Origin: an uncultured Parabacteroides sp.
GTDB taxonomy: Bacteria; Bacteroidota; Bacteroidia; Bacteroidales; Tannerellaceae
Length of the DNA: 64,000 nucleotides
Direction of reading: 5' to 3'
Assembly: GCA_937894065.1 (NCBI GenBank)
Contig: CALCST010000034.1
Coordinates: 9,211 to 73,210 of the forward strand
The notes under the pieces were generated by a model, which was given only the letters and a program-made list of their open reading frames with translations, was not told the DNA's origin and did not search any database. Position numbers and translations under genes: made by a program. Each line of letters starts with the position of its first letter. The stretch's first letter is position 1. Of this stretch, positions 35,358 to 44,230 are shown piece by piece.

Positions 35358-35419
35358 TTTAGGTTGTACGGCTTATGAGATTGGTAAACAATCCTCGAAG
35401 CTAATAACTCAATATAAAT

Positions 35420-36742
35420 ATGGCAACAAAAGCATTTCAGAAAATATACACTAAAATTACCCAGATCACCAAGGCAACCTGTTCGTTGAAGGCGACAGGT
35501 GTTGGGTATGATGAGTTGGCTTCAGTTGACGGAAAGCTGGCTCAGGTGGTAAAAATTATTGGTGATGAAGTGACATTGCAGGTTTTCTCAGGAACCGAAG
35601 GAATCCGTACAAATGCGGAGGTTGTTTTCATGGGAAAAGCTCCGTCATTGAAAGTGGGCGACCAGCTTGCCGGCCGTTTCTTCAATGCCTATGGTGAGCC
35701 TATCGACGGTGGCCCTGTTCCTGAAGGAAAAGAAGTGGAAATCGGTGGTCCGTCTGTTAACCCTGTGCGCCGTAAGCAGCCTTCTGAGCTGATTGCAACA
35801 GGTATTGCCGGTATCGACTTGAACAATACGCTGGTAACAGGACAGAAGATTCCGTTCTTCGCTGACCCTGACCAGCCTTTCAACCAGGTTATGGCTATGG
35901 TGGCATTGCGTGCGCAGTCTGACAAGATTATTCTGGGCGGTATGGGTATGACTAATGATGATTATCTGTTCTTCAAGAATACGTTCAGCAATGCAGGTGC
36001 TTTGGACCGTATCGTAAGCTTTATCAACACAACAGAAGACCCTTCAGTTGAGCGAATCCTTATTCCGGATATGGCTTTGTGTGCTGCTGAATATTTTGCA
36101 GTTGAAAAGCATGAGAAAGTTTTGGTTCTGCTGACTGACATGACTAACTATGCCGATGCTTTGGCTATTGTGTCTAACCGTATGGACCAGATTCCGTCAA
36201 AAGACTCAATGCCGGGTTCTTTGTATTCAGATTTGGCTAAGATTTATGAAAAGGCAGTGCAGTTCCCTGATGGCGGTTCTATCACAATTATTGCGGTAAC
36301 AACTTTGTCAGGTGGTGATATTACACATGCTGTGCCTGATAATACAGGTTATATTACAGAAGGTCAGTTGTATTTGCGTCGCGACAGTGATGTCGGCAAG
36401 GTTATCGTTGACCCGTTCCGAAGCTTGTCACGTTTGAAACAGCTTGTAACTGGTAAGAAGACACGTGAAGACCATCCACAGGTTATGAATGCTGCTGTAC
36501 GTTTGTATGCCGATGCTGCAAATGCCAAGACTAAGTTGGAAAACGGTTTCGACCTTACAGACTACGACAACCGTGCTCTTGCTTTTGCAAAAGACTATTC
36601 TTCAAAGCTTCTGGCTATTGACGTTAATCTTGACACTACAGAAATGCTGGATGTGGCTTGGGGATTGTTCGGCAAATATTTCAAACCTGCCGAAGTTAAT
36701 ATCAAGCAGAACCTGGTTGACAAATACTGGAAGGAAAGCTGA
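35420..36742 (+). CDS. ntpB: V-type ATPase subunit B
   Basis: The 440-residue non-catalytic nucleotide-binding subunit of the A3B3 head has no intact P-loop where subunit A has one. Instead it carries TGIAGIDLNNTLVTGQKIPFFADPDQPFNQ, of which GQKIP is the B-type signature. LLTDMTNYADALAIVSNRMDQIPS and PGSLYSDLAKIYEKA are also diagnostic. It is slightly shorter than the usual 455-460 residues. Confidence 0.96.
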   Translation: MATKAFQKIYTKITQITKATCSLKATGVGYDELASVDGKLAQVVKIIGDEVTLQVFSGTEGIRTNAEVVFMGKAPSLKVGDQLAGRFFNAYGEPIDGGPVPEGKEVEIGGPSVNPVRRKQPSELIATGIAGIDLNNTLVTGQKIPFFADPDQPFNQVMAMVALRAQSDKIILGGMGMTNDDYLFFKNTFSNAGALDRIVSFINTTEDPSVERILIPDMALCAAEYFAVEKHEKVLVLLTDMTNYADALAIVSNRMDQIPSKDSMPGSLYSDLAKIYEKAVQFPDGGSITIIAVTTLSGGDITHAVPDNTGYITEGQLYLRRDSDVGKVIVDPFRSLSRLKQLVTGKKTREDHPQVMNAAVRLYADAANAKTKLENGFDLTDYDNRALAFAKDYSSKLLAIDVNLDTTEMLDVAWGLFGKYFKPAEVNIKQNLVDKYWKES

Positions 36743-36804
36743 TAAGGTTTGTCCGGGTTTTCACAGTGTGGAAATATAACAACATTGTTAATACGATTTA
36801 GAAG

Positions 36805-37422
36805 ATGGCAATAAAGTTTCAATATAACAAGACCTCGCTTCAGCAGCTTGAGAAGCAACTGAAAATGCGTGAGCGCTCACTGCCTACAATCAAGAGTAAG
36901 GAGAGTGCCTTGCGTATCGAAGTGAAGCGTACGAAAGACGAGGTTGCGCAGTTGGAACTTCAGCTTGAAAAGGAAATACAGAGCTATGAGAGCATGGTGG
37001 CTCTTTGGAATGAGTTCAATCCTGAACTTATCTCGGTGAAAGATGTTACTCTTTCGACCAGGAAAATTGCCGGTGTTATGATTCCGGTATTGGATGAGAT
37101 TCAGTTTGAAATCGGCCACTATAGCTTGTTCAGTGCTCCGGCCTGGTTCACCGATGGTATAGAGTTGCTCAAGAAATTGGCACGTACGGGAATTGAGGCA
37201 GAATTTTCAAGCATGAAGTTGGAATTGTTGGAGCATGCCCGCAAGAAGACTACTCAGAAAGTAAATCTTTTTGAGAAAGTTCAGATTCCAGGATACAAAG
37301 ATGCTATACGAAAAGTGAAGCGCTTTATGGAAGATGAAGAGAGTCTGTCTAAATCTTCTCAGAAGATTATGAGGGCAAATCAGGAAAAACGAAAAGCTAA
37401 AGCAGAGGAGGTTGGCGTATGA
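36805..37422 (+). CDS. ntpD: V-type ATPase subunit D
   Basis: The 205-residue central rotor shaft subunit has an N-terminal and a C-terminal long helix, forming the antiparallel coiled coil that turns within the A3B3 head. QYNKTSLQQLEKQLKMRERSL and KVNLFEKVQIPGYKDAIRKVKRFMEDEE are the conserved ends; the second is the D-subunit hallmark. Its last codons overlap the start of ntpI by 4 nt (ATGA), indicating translational coupling. Confidence 0.92.
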   Translation: MAIKFQYNKTSLQQLEKQLKMRERSLPTIKSKESALRIEVKRTKDEVAQLELQLEKEIQSYESMVALWNEFNPELISVKDVTLSTRKIAGVMIPVLDEIQFEIGHYSLFSAPAWFTDGIELLKKLARTGIEAEFSSMKLELLEHARKKTTQKVNLFEKVQIPGYKDAIRKVKRFMEDEESLSKSSQKIMRANQEKRKAKAEEVGV

Positions 37423-39230
37423 TAGTGAAAATGAATAAGTATGCCTACATGGTATATCATAAGGAATACGAAACATTCCTGTCCTCGCTTAGAAGTCTGG
37501 GCGTTGTCCATATCAGAGAAACTCAGCCAGCTATGAGTGATGAGCTTCTGATGCAGATTATGAATGAGCGAAAGAGCTTGAACTCTTTGCTTCGTTTTAT
37601 GAAAGGTTTGGCGGCAGACCGGGAAGTTCCTGCTGTTGCTGAAATATCAGAAGAAGAAGGCAGAAATGTCGTTTCGTCAATAGAGAAGCTGCGCGAGTCA
37701 AAACAGGCATTGCAGACAAGACTTGCAGCTTTGGAAAAGGACGCGGACTATATGTCGATTTGGGGAGAATTCTCATATGAGACTATTGCTCTATTGAAAG
37801 AAGCTGGCTACGAAATTACTTTCTTCACATGCCCTACTTCAAGATACGAACCGGTTTGGGGAGAACAGTATAATGCCTTTTTGGTGAACAGTTTCCAGTC
37901 TGTTTCTTATTTTGTTACGGTTACTCATCCCGGAACACAGATTGATATCGATGCAGAACGTGCGAAAATGCCGGAGTTTGATAAGAAAGAATTGACTTCA
38001 ATGATTTCGCAGGTTAAGGCTGAGATTGAGGCAGTAGATGACAAGCTTCAGAATATGGCGCCTGAAAGCGTTGCCAAATTGCAGGCTTATGACAGACTTC
38101 TTCAGGATAAATTCAATATGAAGAATGCTTGGGTTCAGACTGACAAGGTTGCAGATGACAAGCTTATGCTTCTTGAAGGTTGGGTTCCTGCTGAGAATGC
38201 CAAACCTATGGAGGAGGAACTTGCTAAGCAAGGCTATTATTTCCTACAGATGGAGATTGAGGCAGAGGATAAGGTGCCAATTAAGTTGCGTAACAATGCA
38301 TTCAGCAGATTGTATGAACCTATTACCAAGATGTTCTCTTTGCCGAATTATTCGGAATTGGATCCGACTCCGCTGTTTGCTCCGTTCTTCATGCTGTTCT
38401 TTGGGCTTTGCTTCGGTGATGGCGGTTACGGTTTGCTGGTTGTTCTTCTTTGTACAATACTTAAGAAGAAAATGTCAGAGGAAGTCCGTCCATATCTGAG
38501 TTTGTTCCAGTATCTTGGTGGTGCGGCAGTTCTTGTGGGTTTGTGCACCGGTTCAGTTTTCGGTGTAGCACTTGCCGAAGTTCCTGCTCTGTCGAAGGTG
38601 AAGGATTATTTTGTGAGCAGTGACAATCTGATGACATTCTCAATTGTCATAGGTCTTGTTCAGATTATATTCGGTAAAGCAGTGGCTGCATATAAGACGA
38701 AGATTCAGAAAGGTACGAAATACAGTATTGCTCCTTTTGCATGGGTATTTGTAATCCTTTCATTGGCTTTGGCTTTGGGTTTGCCAATGTTGAATGTTCA
38801 GATTCCGGCAGCAATTGCAACTGTATGTTATGGAATAGCAGCAGTTGGGTTGGTTGTAGCATATTTGTATAACTCGCCAGGAAAGAATATTTTCCTGAAT
38901 TTCGGAACAGGATTGTGGAATACTTATAATATGGCATCAGGACTTTTGGGTGATACATTGTCATATATCCGTTTGTTCGCAATCGGTCTGACAGGTTCGA
39001 TCCTTGGTGGAGTGTTTAATACTTTGGCTGTCTCAATGACTGACGGAATGAATATTGTGGCACGTGTTATAGTAATGGCAATAATTCTTTTGCTTGGTCA
39101 TGCTATCAACATAGCTCTTTGTACAATCAGTTCATTGGTTCATCCATTACGTCTGATATTCGTAGAATATTATAAGAACGCAGAATTTGAAGGCGGCGGA
39201 AAAGCATACGAGCCATTCAAGAAAGCGTAA
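37419..39230 (+). CDS. ntpI: V-type ATPase subunit I (a subunit)
   Basis: The 603-residue membrane stator subunit forms the ion half-channels next to the c ring. The soluble N-terminal half (about 1-310) contains coiled segments. The C-terminal half has about seven or eight helices. PTPLFAPFFMLFFGLCFGDGGYGLL starts the membrane part, and DTLSYIRLFAIGLTGSILG contains the essential Arg (R in SYIRLFA) that faces the c-ring carboxylate. HAINIALCTISSLVHPLRLIFVEYYKNAEFEGGGKAYEPF is the typical C-terminus. It is translationally coupled to ntpD by a 4-nt overlap. Confidence 0.95.
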   Translation: MIVKMNKYAYMVYHKEYETFLSSLRSLGVVHIRETQPAMSDELLMQIMNERKSLNSLLRFMKGLAADREVPAVAEISEEEGRNVVSSIEKLRESKQALQTRLAALEKDADYMSIWGEFSYETIALLKEAGYEITFFTCPTSRYEPVWGEQYNAFLVNSFQSVSYFVTVTHPGTQIDIDAERAKMPEFDKKELTSMISQVKAEIEAVDDKLQNMAPESVAKLQAYDRLLQDKFNMKNAWVQTDKVADDKLMLLEGWVPAENAKPMEEELAKQGYYFLQMEIEAEDKVPIKLRNNAFSRLYEPITKMFSLPNYSELDPTPLFAPFFMLFFGLCFGDGGYGLLVVLLCTILKKKMSEEVRPYLSLFQYLGGAAVLVGLCTGSVFGVALAEVPALSKVKDYFVSSDNLMTFSIVIGLVQIIFGKAVAAYKTKIQKGTKYSIAPFAWVFVILSLALALGLPMLNVQIPAAIATVCYGIAAVGLVVAYLYNSPGKNIFLNFGTGLWNTYNMASGLLGDTLSYIRLFAIGLTGSILGGVFNTLAVSMTDGMNIVARVIVMAIILLLGHAINIALCTISSLVHPLRLIFVEYYKNAEFEGGGKAYEPFKKA

Positions 39231-39292
39231 AAGAAATATTTAAAGAGAGAAAAAATAAAAAAGTAAAGAATAATTAAAAAACAAATTTTATT

Positions 39293-39745
39293 ATGGAACC
39301 GATTTTATTAGCTTATTTGGGAATTGCGTTGATGACAGGTTTAACTTTCATCGGTAGTAGTTATGGTGTAACAATTGCTGGTAATGCAGTTGTTGGTGCG
39401 ATGAAAAAGAATCCTGATGCATTGGGTACTTACATTGCGTTGAGTGCGTTGCCTTCATCTCAGGGTCTGTATGGCTTCGTTGGTTATTTCATGATGCAGA
39501 AATTCTTGGTTGACAGCATTTCAATGTTGGCAGCTACAGCAGTGTTCGGTGCAGGTCTTGTTCTTGGTTTCGCAGGCTTCTTCTCTGCAATCCGTCAGGC
39601 TCAGGTTTGTGCTAATGGTATTGCTGGTGTTGGTGCTGGTCACAATGTGTTTGGTGCTACAATGGTTATGGCCGTGTTCCCTGAATTGTATGCAATCCTT
39701 GCTTTGTTGGTTGTTATCTTGATTGGTGGAACTATTCCAGCATAA
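39293..39745 (+). CDS. ntpK: V-type ATPase rotor subunit K (c ring)
   Basis: The 150-residue four-helix proteolipid consists of two fused hairpins, each with a small-residue helix. The ion-binding carboxylate is E131 in VFPELYAILALL; the first hairpin has no carboxylate at the matching place but has LPSSQGLYGF. Compared with Enterococcus hirae NtpK, whose Na+ ligands are L61, T64, Q65, Q110 and E139 with Y68 as lid, this protein has L53, S56, Q57, a Gln near 102-104, E131 and Y60. This suggests Na+ use, as an inference. It is the last gene of the operon, closed by a terminator. Confidence 0.94.
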   Translation: MEPILLAYLGIALMTGLTFIGSSYGVTIAGNAVVGAMKKNPDALGTYIALSALPSSQGLYGFVGYFMMQKFLVDSISMLAATAVFGAGLVLGFAGFFSAIRQAQVCANGIAGVGAGHNVFGATMVMAVFPELYAILALLVVILIGGTIPA

Positions 39746-39782
39746 TTTTAGCGATATCTTTTAATAATTAATAATAGATAAG

Positions 39783-39830
39783 AAAAGACACCCAAGCCGG
39801 TGACGGCTGCGGTGTCTTTTCATTTTTCCT
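39783..39830 (+). terminator. Terminator of the V-ATPase operon
   Basis: The 10-bp arms AAAAGACACC (39783-39792) and GGTGTCTTTT (39811-39820) enclose an inner GCCGGTGACGGC hairpin and are followed by CATTTTTC. Confidence 0.88.
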
Positions 39831-39857
39831 TCGGTTATGTTTGATGTAAAAATAGGA

Positions 39858-39927
39858 CCGAACCCACGAGAAAATATATATTGTCCCACGCTGAATTGGG
39901 GCCGTATATATTTCTTCGTAGGTTCGG
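39858..39927. repeat. 70-nt nearly complete palindrome, copy 1 of a dispersed repeat
   Basis: Left half 39858-39888 can pair with right half 39897-39927 over about 30 positions with few mismatches. The outer arms are CCGAACC (39858-39864) and GGTTCGG (39921-39927); the inner part has AAATATATA against TATATATTT and CCCA against TGGG. It lies between ntpK and the ClC gene, beyond the operon terminator. Its inner half shares AATATATACGGCCCCA (read in reverse complement) and other positions with the palindrome at 53786-53825. Confidence 0.75.
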
Positions 39928-39975
39928 ATGTAATTTGATGCAAATACTGTATATGTAAAAAATGCGATAATTCTG

Positions 39976-39983
39976 TATCTTTG
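39976..39983 (+). promoter_or_regulatory. -7 promoter box of the ClC gene
   Basis: TATCTTTG lies 23 nt upstream of the ATG at 40007. ClC therefore probably has its own transcript rather than being part of the V-ATPase operon. Confidence 0.65.
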
Positions 39984-40006
39984 CAGAATAATCAAGGAAA
40001 ATAAAG

Positions 40007-41296
40007 ATGACAAATAACAAATTCTCTTTTGACAGACATGGTAATTTGCTTAGGATTGAGCAGTTTCCCATGTTTTTTTATGTTCTGAAGTGGCTTGCAA
40101 TATCTCTTCCGGTGAGTTTACTAATTGGAAGTGCTTCAGCATTGTTGTTAGTTTCTCTGAATTTGGTAACGGATTATAGAGAAGCTAATCATTATATTAT
40201 TGCAGCTTTGCCTTTGGCTGGATTAGTGATAGGACTTATGTATCATTATCTGGGTGGTGATGTTGGCAGAGGAAACAATTATCTTATTGATGAAATTCAT
40301 AAACCTACGGATATTATTCCTTTCCGCATGGCACCATTGGTTTATATCGGAACTGTGTTGACTCATCTTTTCGGAGGTTCTGCTGGTAGGGAAGGAACTG
40401 GGGTACAAATGGGTGGAGCTATTGCTGACCAGTTTTCCAAACTATTCCGTTTGAAACCTAGAGACAGGAAGATCTTGGTAGTTATGGGGATAAGCGGTGG
40501 TTTTGCCTCTGTGTTCGGAACTCCACTTGCCGGAGCTGTATTTGCTCTCGAGGTTATTATAATGGGGCGAATGAGATATGAAGCTATTCTCCCAAGTTTC
40601 CTTACTGCTGCATTCTCAAATTGGACATGTCATTTGTGGGGAGTTGCACACACTCATTATAATGTTTCGGTTGTTCCGGAGTTCTCATTGTATAATATGA
40701 TTTGGGTTGTATTGGCAGGAATTCTTTTTGGTCTTGCTGCAATGATGTTTTCTCGTCTGGTTCCGCTGTGGTCATCGTTGTCAAAGAAATATATTACGTA
40801 TCCGCCATTGCGTCCTTTTGTTGGTGGTATAATAATTGTGGTGGCAATACTAATACTCGGCACAACAAGATATATCGGTCTTGGTGTTCCTGTGATTGTT
40901 GAGTCTTTTACGTTGCAACAGCCTTGGTATTCTTTTCTGATTAAGATAATTCTGACTACTTTTACAATTGGAGTAGGATTTAAGGGCGGCGAAGTGACTC
41001 CGTTGTTCTTTATTGGCGCTACTTTAGGAAGTGCGCTGAGTCTTATTTTTCCACTTCCGGTCGGTCTTATGGCTGGAATGGGATTTGTCGCTGTTTTCTC
41101 AGGAGCCACAAATACACCGATAGCCTGTACACTTATGGGCATTGAACTTTTCGGCGCAGATTGCGCATTATACATTGCCTTGGCATGTGTTGTGGCTTAT
41201 CTGTTTTCTGGTCATACAGGAATATACAGCTCACAGATAATAGGAAGCCCAAAGCATTTGATATATGGTTTGAGAAAAGGGCAAAAATTAAGTTGA
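40007..41296 (+). CDS. ClC-family chloride channel / H+-Cl- antiporter
   Basis: The 429-residue integral membrane protein belongs to the ClC family. GGSAGREGTGVQMG is the GxEGP-type selectivity region with the gating Glu. GFASVFGTPLAGAVFALEV and GFKGGEVTPLFFIGATLGSAL (the GxFxP-like element) are typical of bacterial ClC and YfbK-like members. The first selectivity motif GSGIP is replaced by GGDVGRGNNY, so it belongs to a divergent branch and the transported anion could differ, for example fluoride or another halide. No C-terminal CBS domain is present. Confidence 0.9.
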   Translation: MTNNKFSFDRHGNLLRIEQFPMFFYVLKWLAISLPVSLLIGSASALLLVSLNLVTDYREANHYIIAALPLAGLVIGLMYHYLGGDVGRGNNYLIDEIHKPTDIIPFRMAPLVYIGTVLTHLFGGSAGREGTGVQMGGAIADQFSKLFRLKPRDRKILVVMGISGGFASVFGTPLAGAVFALEVIIMGRMRYEAILPSFLTAAFSNWTCHLWGVAHTHYNVSVVPEFSLYNMIWVVLAGILFGLAAMMFSRLVPLWSSLSKKYITYPPLRPFVGGIIIVVAILILGTTRYIGLGVPVIVESFTLQQPWYSFLIKIILTTFTIGVGFKGGEVTPLFFIGATLGSALSLIFPLPVGLMAGMGFVAVFSGATNTPIACTLMGIELFGADCALYIALACVVAYLFSGHTGIYSSQIIGSPKHLIYGLRKGQKLS

Positions 41297-41320
41297 TATT
41301 TTAAAGATACAAATACAGAG

Positions 41321-44194
41321 ATGAAACCATTCTTATATAAAATAGCAGAAAGATTCTATAATGAATATGGAACGGAAATAACACAATTTGCATTTGTGTT
41401 TCCAAACCGTCGTGCAGGACTGTTCTTTCAGAAATATTTGTCTGAGATAGCAGATCGCCCGTTGTTTTCTCCAACGATTCTTACGATTAACGATTTGTTC
41501 GTCAAGTTGAGCGGAAAACAATCTGCTGACAGGATAAGAATGTTGTTTACTCTGTATGATGTGTATATCGAGAAAAGCCGCTCTTCGGAAACATTCGATG
41601 AATTTCTGTATTGGGGCGAGATGTTGCTCAACGACTTTGACGATATAGACAAATATTTGGTGGACGCAAGGAAGTTATTCTCAAATGTAACAGATTTACA
41701 TGAGATTGAGAAAGATTTTGATTTTTTGACTCCGGAGCAAATAGCTGCTATCCGTTCATTCTGGTCGTCTTTCTATCCTAAAGGTGATTCTCCAAATCAG
41801 AAAGAGTTTCTAGCTCTTTGGGAAATATTGTATGATTTGTATTCTGAATTAAAATCCAGACTTTCTGCTGACGGAATGGGATATGAGGGAATGATATTCC
41901 GTGAGGTCGTTGAATCTATGAAGAATGGAAATGATGTTTCTGACTTTAACTACAGACAGATAATATTCGTAGGCTTGAATGCTCTTTCTGCTGTGGAAAT
42001 AGAATTCCTAAAAGAACTACAGAAAAGAGATATGGCTGATTTCTATTGGGATTATGAGGCTCCATATTCAACAGACCAGGATAACAAAGCTTCATTTTTT
42101 GCTTTGCACAATTTAAGGCAATTCCCTTCTAAGTTCCAGATTGAAAAGGAACAACCTGTGGAAAATCAGAAGATAAGAACTATTGGCGTTCCTTCAGGAA
42201 TCGGACAGACCAAACAAGTATATCATTTGCTGAAAGAGCTTAGTGAACAGAACCTCAATGACAAAGAAGAAGCATTGCGCACAGCTATAGTTTTGCCGGA
42301 CGAAGCATTGCTTATCCCGTTACTTAATGCAATACCTGAGGAAATACGCCATATTAATGTAACAATGGGTTATCCATTGGCGGGAACACCTGTGGCTTCA
42401 TTGATGGATTATATTTTGGCTTTACAGAAAAACGTCCGTTACTCGGATTCAAAGCCGATATATTATTTCAGAGATGTTCTTCCGATATTGAACCATCGTT
42501 ATATTTCTTTGGCTGAACCATCAGCAGCTTCGCTTTTGGTAAAAGAAATTACGGCAAATAATCGTATATATATTGCTGCCGGTGAGCTTGGCAGAACTCC
42601 ATTTTTATCCCTTCTGTTTACTCCGGTAAATAATATCGAAGAGTTTTCGGAGTATTTAATAAAGGTTTTGGAAGAGTTGAATTCCCTGTTGACTATTGAA
42701 GAATCGGATGATGACGATAATTCTCCTAAACATTCCACAGAGATTGAGCAAGAATTCATTTTCCATTATTTCGCGACAATCAATAGAATGAAGGAAGTAA
42801 TGAAAGAATCTGCCGTTGATATGCGCATGGAAACTTTCTTCCGCCTTGTGAAGAGAATCACGGATAGCATTACGATTCCTTTTCATGGTGAACCTTTGTC
42901 GGGATTGCAAATTATGGGTGTTTTGGAAACTCGAGCTCTCGACTTTGACAGAATTATTCTGCTGTCAATGAACGAGGGCATTTTCCCTGTGAAGAAGACA
43001 GCTAATTCTTTTATTCCATATAATCTGAGACGTGGATTCGGTCTTCCTACGTATGAACATCAGGATAGTGTTTGGGCTTATCATTTCTACAGATTAATAT
43101 ATAGAGCAAAAGAAGTGACATTGTTGTATGACACTCGCAGTAATGGTTTGCAGACCGGTGAGAAAAGTCGTTTTATTCATCAGCTTCATTATCATTATAA
43201 TTTGCCTGTCGAAAATGAGCTTGTTGTTTATGATGTTGTTTCGGGTGATGAATCAGTCCTGGAAATTTCGAAGAATGCTTCGGTGATTTCACTGTTGGAT
43301 GAATTCAGGAAAGGTGGCAAAAGAGCAATTTCGGCAAGTGCTATCAATACATACCTTGATTGTCCGTTAAAATTCTATTTTTCTATTCTTGAGAATATAC
43401 AAGATGAAGAAAAGGTTTCAGAATCAATTGAGACGAATGTTTTCGGCAGTATATTACACAAGGTGATGGAGATTCTTTACAAACCTTTCTGTGGTAAAAT
43501 GGTTACTTCGGACTTGCTGAGCTTAATCAAAAAGAATCAGAAGGCGATGTCTGAAGCTATTGAAATTGCTTTCTCGGAAATATTCTTCAAGTCGGATAAA
43601 AGGCAAACTCTTATCGGGCAGAATTATCTGATAGGAGAGATGATCCGAAAATATGTAATGAAAGTTCTTGAGCATGATGATAAGCTTACTCCTTTTCAAT
43701 ATATAGAATCGGAAAAAAAGGTGAATACTGATTTTACCTTGTCTGATAATTCTGTTGTTCAGCTGAAAGGATTCATTGACAGAATAGATGAAGTGAAAGA
43801 TACTGTCAGAATTGTGGATTATAAGAGTGGAAGCGGAACGAACGCTTTTTCGTCTGTAAGTTCGTTGTTTGATTCTGAAATACAAAACAGACCGAAGGCG
43901 GTGATGCAGGTATTCATGTATTCCTGGATGTATACGAAGATGAAGGATATATACAAAGGAGGCGCAATAAGTCCACAAATCTATTATATGCGAACTTTGT
44001 TTGGTGATAAATTCAACTCTTCAGTTCTTTTTGAGCGTAAGGAAGTGAATAATTTCGGAGAATTTTCAGAAGAATTCGAACAGGAATTACGTATGTGCTT
44101 GGACAGAATATTTGACTCGTCAACAAGTTTCACTCAGACAAACGATATTAAAACTTGCTCTTATTGTTCTTTCCGTTCGATTTGTGGAAGATAA
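41321..44194 (+). CDS. AddB-like PD-(D/E)XK nuclease with Fe-S cluster motif
   Basis: The 957-residue protein resembles the AddB/RexB side of AddAB double-strand-break-processing enzymes. The N-terminal helicase-like region (FAFVFPNRRAGLFFQKYL) has no P-loop, and weak helicase features such as ILLSMNEGIFP appear near 540. The C-terminal nuclease domain (about 670-957) has TNVFGSILHKVMEILYK and VRIVDYKSGSG (catalytic Asp and Lys). C681 in YLDCPLKFYF together with C946, C949 and C955 at the extreme C-terminus fits the AddB 4Fe-4S staple (C...CxxCx5C). The helicase partner AddA is not adjacent. It probably acts in recombinational repair. Confidence 0.87.
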   Translation: MKPFLYKIAERFYNEYGTEITQFAFVFPNRRAGLFFQKYLSEIADRPLFSPTILTINDLFVKLSGKQSADRIRMLFTLYDVYIEKSRSSETFDEFLYWGEMLLNDFDDIDKYLVDARKLFSNVTDLHEIEKDFDFLTPEQIAAIRSFWSSFYPKGDSPNQKEFLALWEILYDLYSELKSRLSADGMGYEGMIFREVVESMKNGNDVSDFNYRQIIFVGLNALSAVEIEFLKELQKRDMADFYWDYEAPYSTDQDNKASFFALHNLRQFPSKFQIEKEQPVENQKIRTIGVPSGIGQTKQVYHLLKELSEQNLNDKEEALRTAIVLPDEALLIPLLNAIPEEIRHINVTMGYPLAGTPVASLMDYILALQKNVRYSDSKPIYYFRDVLPILNHRYISLAEPSAASLLVKEITANNRIYIAAGELGRTPFLSLLFTPVNNIEEFSEYLIKVLEELNSLLTIEESDDDDNSPKHSTEIEQEFIFHYFATINRMKEVMKESAVDMRMETFFRLVKRITDSITIPFHGEPLSGLQIMGVLETRALDFDRIILLSMNEGIFPVKKTANSFIPYNLRRGFGLPTYEHQDSVWAYHFYRLIYRAKEVTLLYDTRSNGLQTGEKSRFIHQLHYHYNLPVENELVVYDVVSGDESVLEISKNASVISLLDEFRKGGKRAISASAINTYLDCPLKFYFSILENIQDEEKVSESIETNVFGSILHKVMEILYKPFCGKMVTSDLLSLIKKNQKAMSEAIEIAFSEIFFKSDKRQTLIGQNYLIGEMIRKYVMKVLEHDDKLTPFQYIESEKKVNTDFTLSDNSVVQLKGFIDRIDEVKDTVRIVDYKSGSGTNAFSSVSSLFDSEIQNRPKAVMQVFMYSWMYTKMKDIYKGGAISPQIYYMRTLFGDKFNSSVLFERKEVNNFGEFSEEFEQELRMCLDRIFDSSTSFTQTNDIKTCSYCSFRSICGR

Positions 44195-44207
44195 TAGAAA
44201 AGGCTTC

Positions 44208-44230
44208 AGGCGTATTAGAACAATACGCCT
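44208..44230 (-). terminator. Hairpin overlapping the stop of the barrel gene
   Basis: The 9-bp arms AGGCGTATT (44208-44216) and AATACGCCT (44222-44230) pair across the stop codon of the minus-strand barrel gene. On the minus strand CCTTTTCTATT follows 7 nt later. It also lies just past the addB-like stop, so it may serve both genes. Confidence 0.45.
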
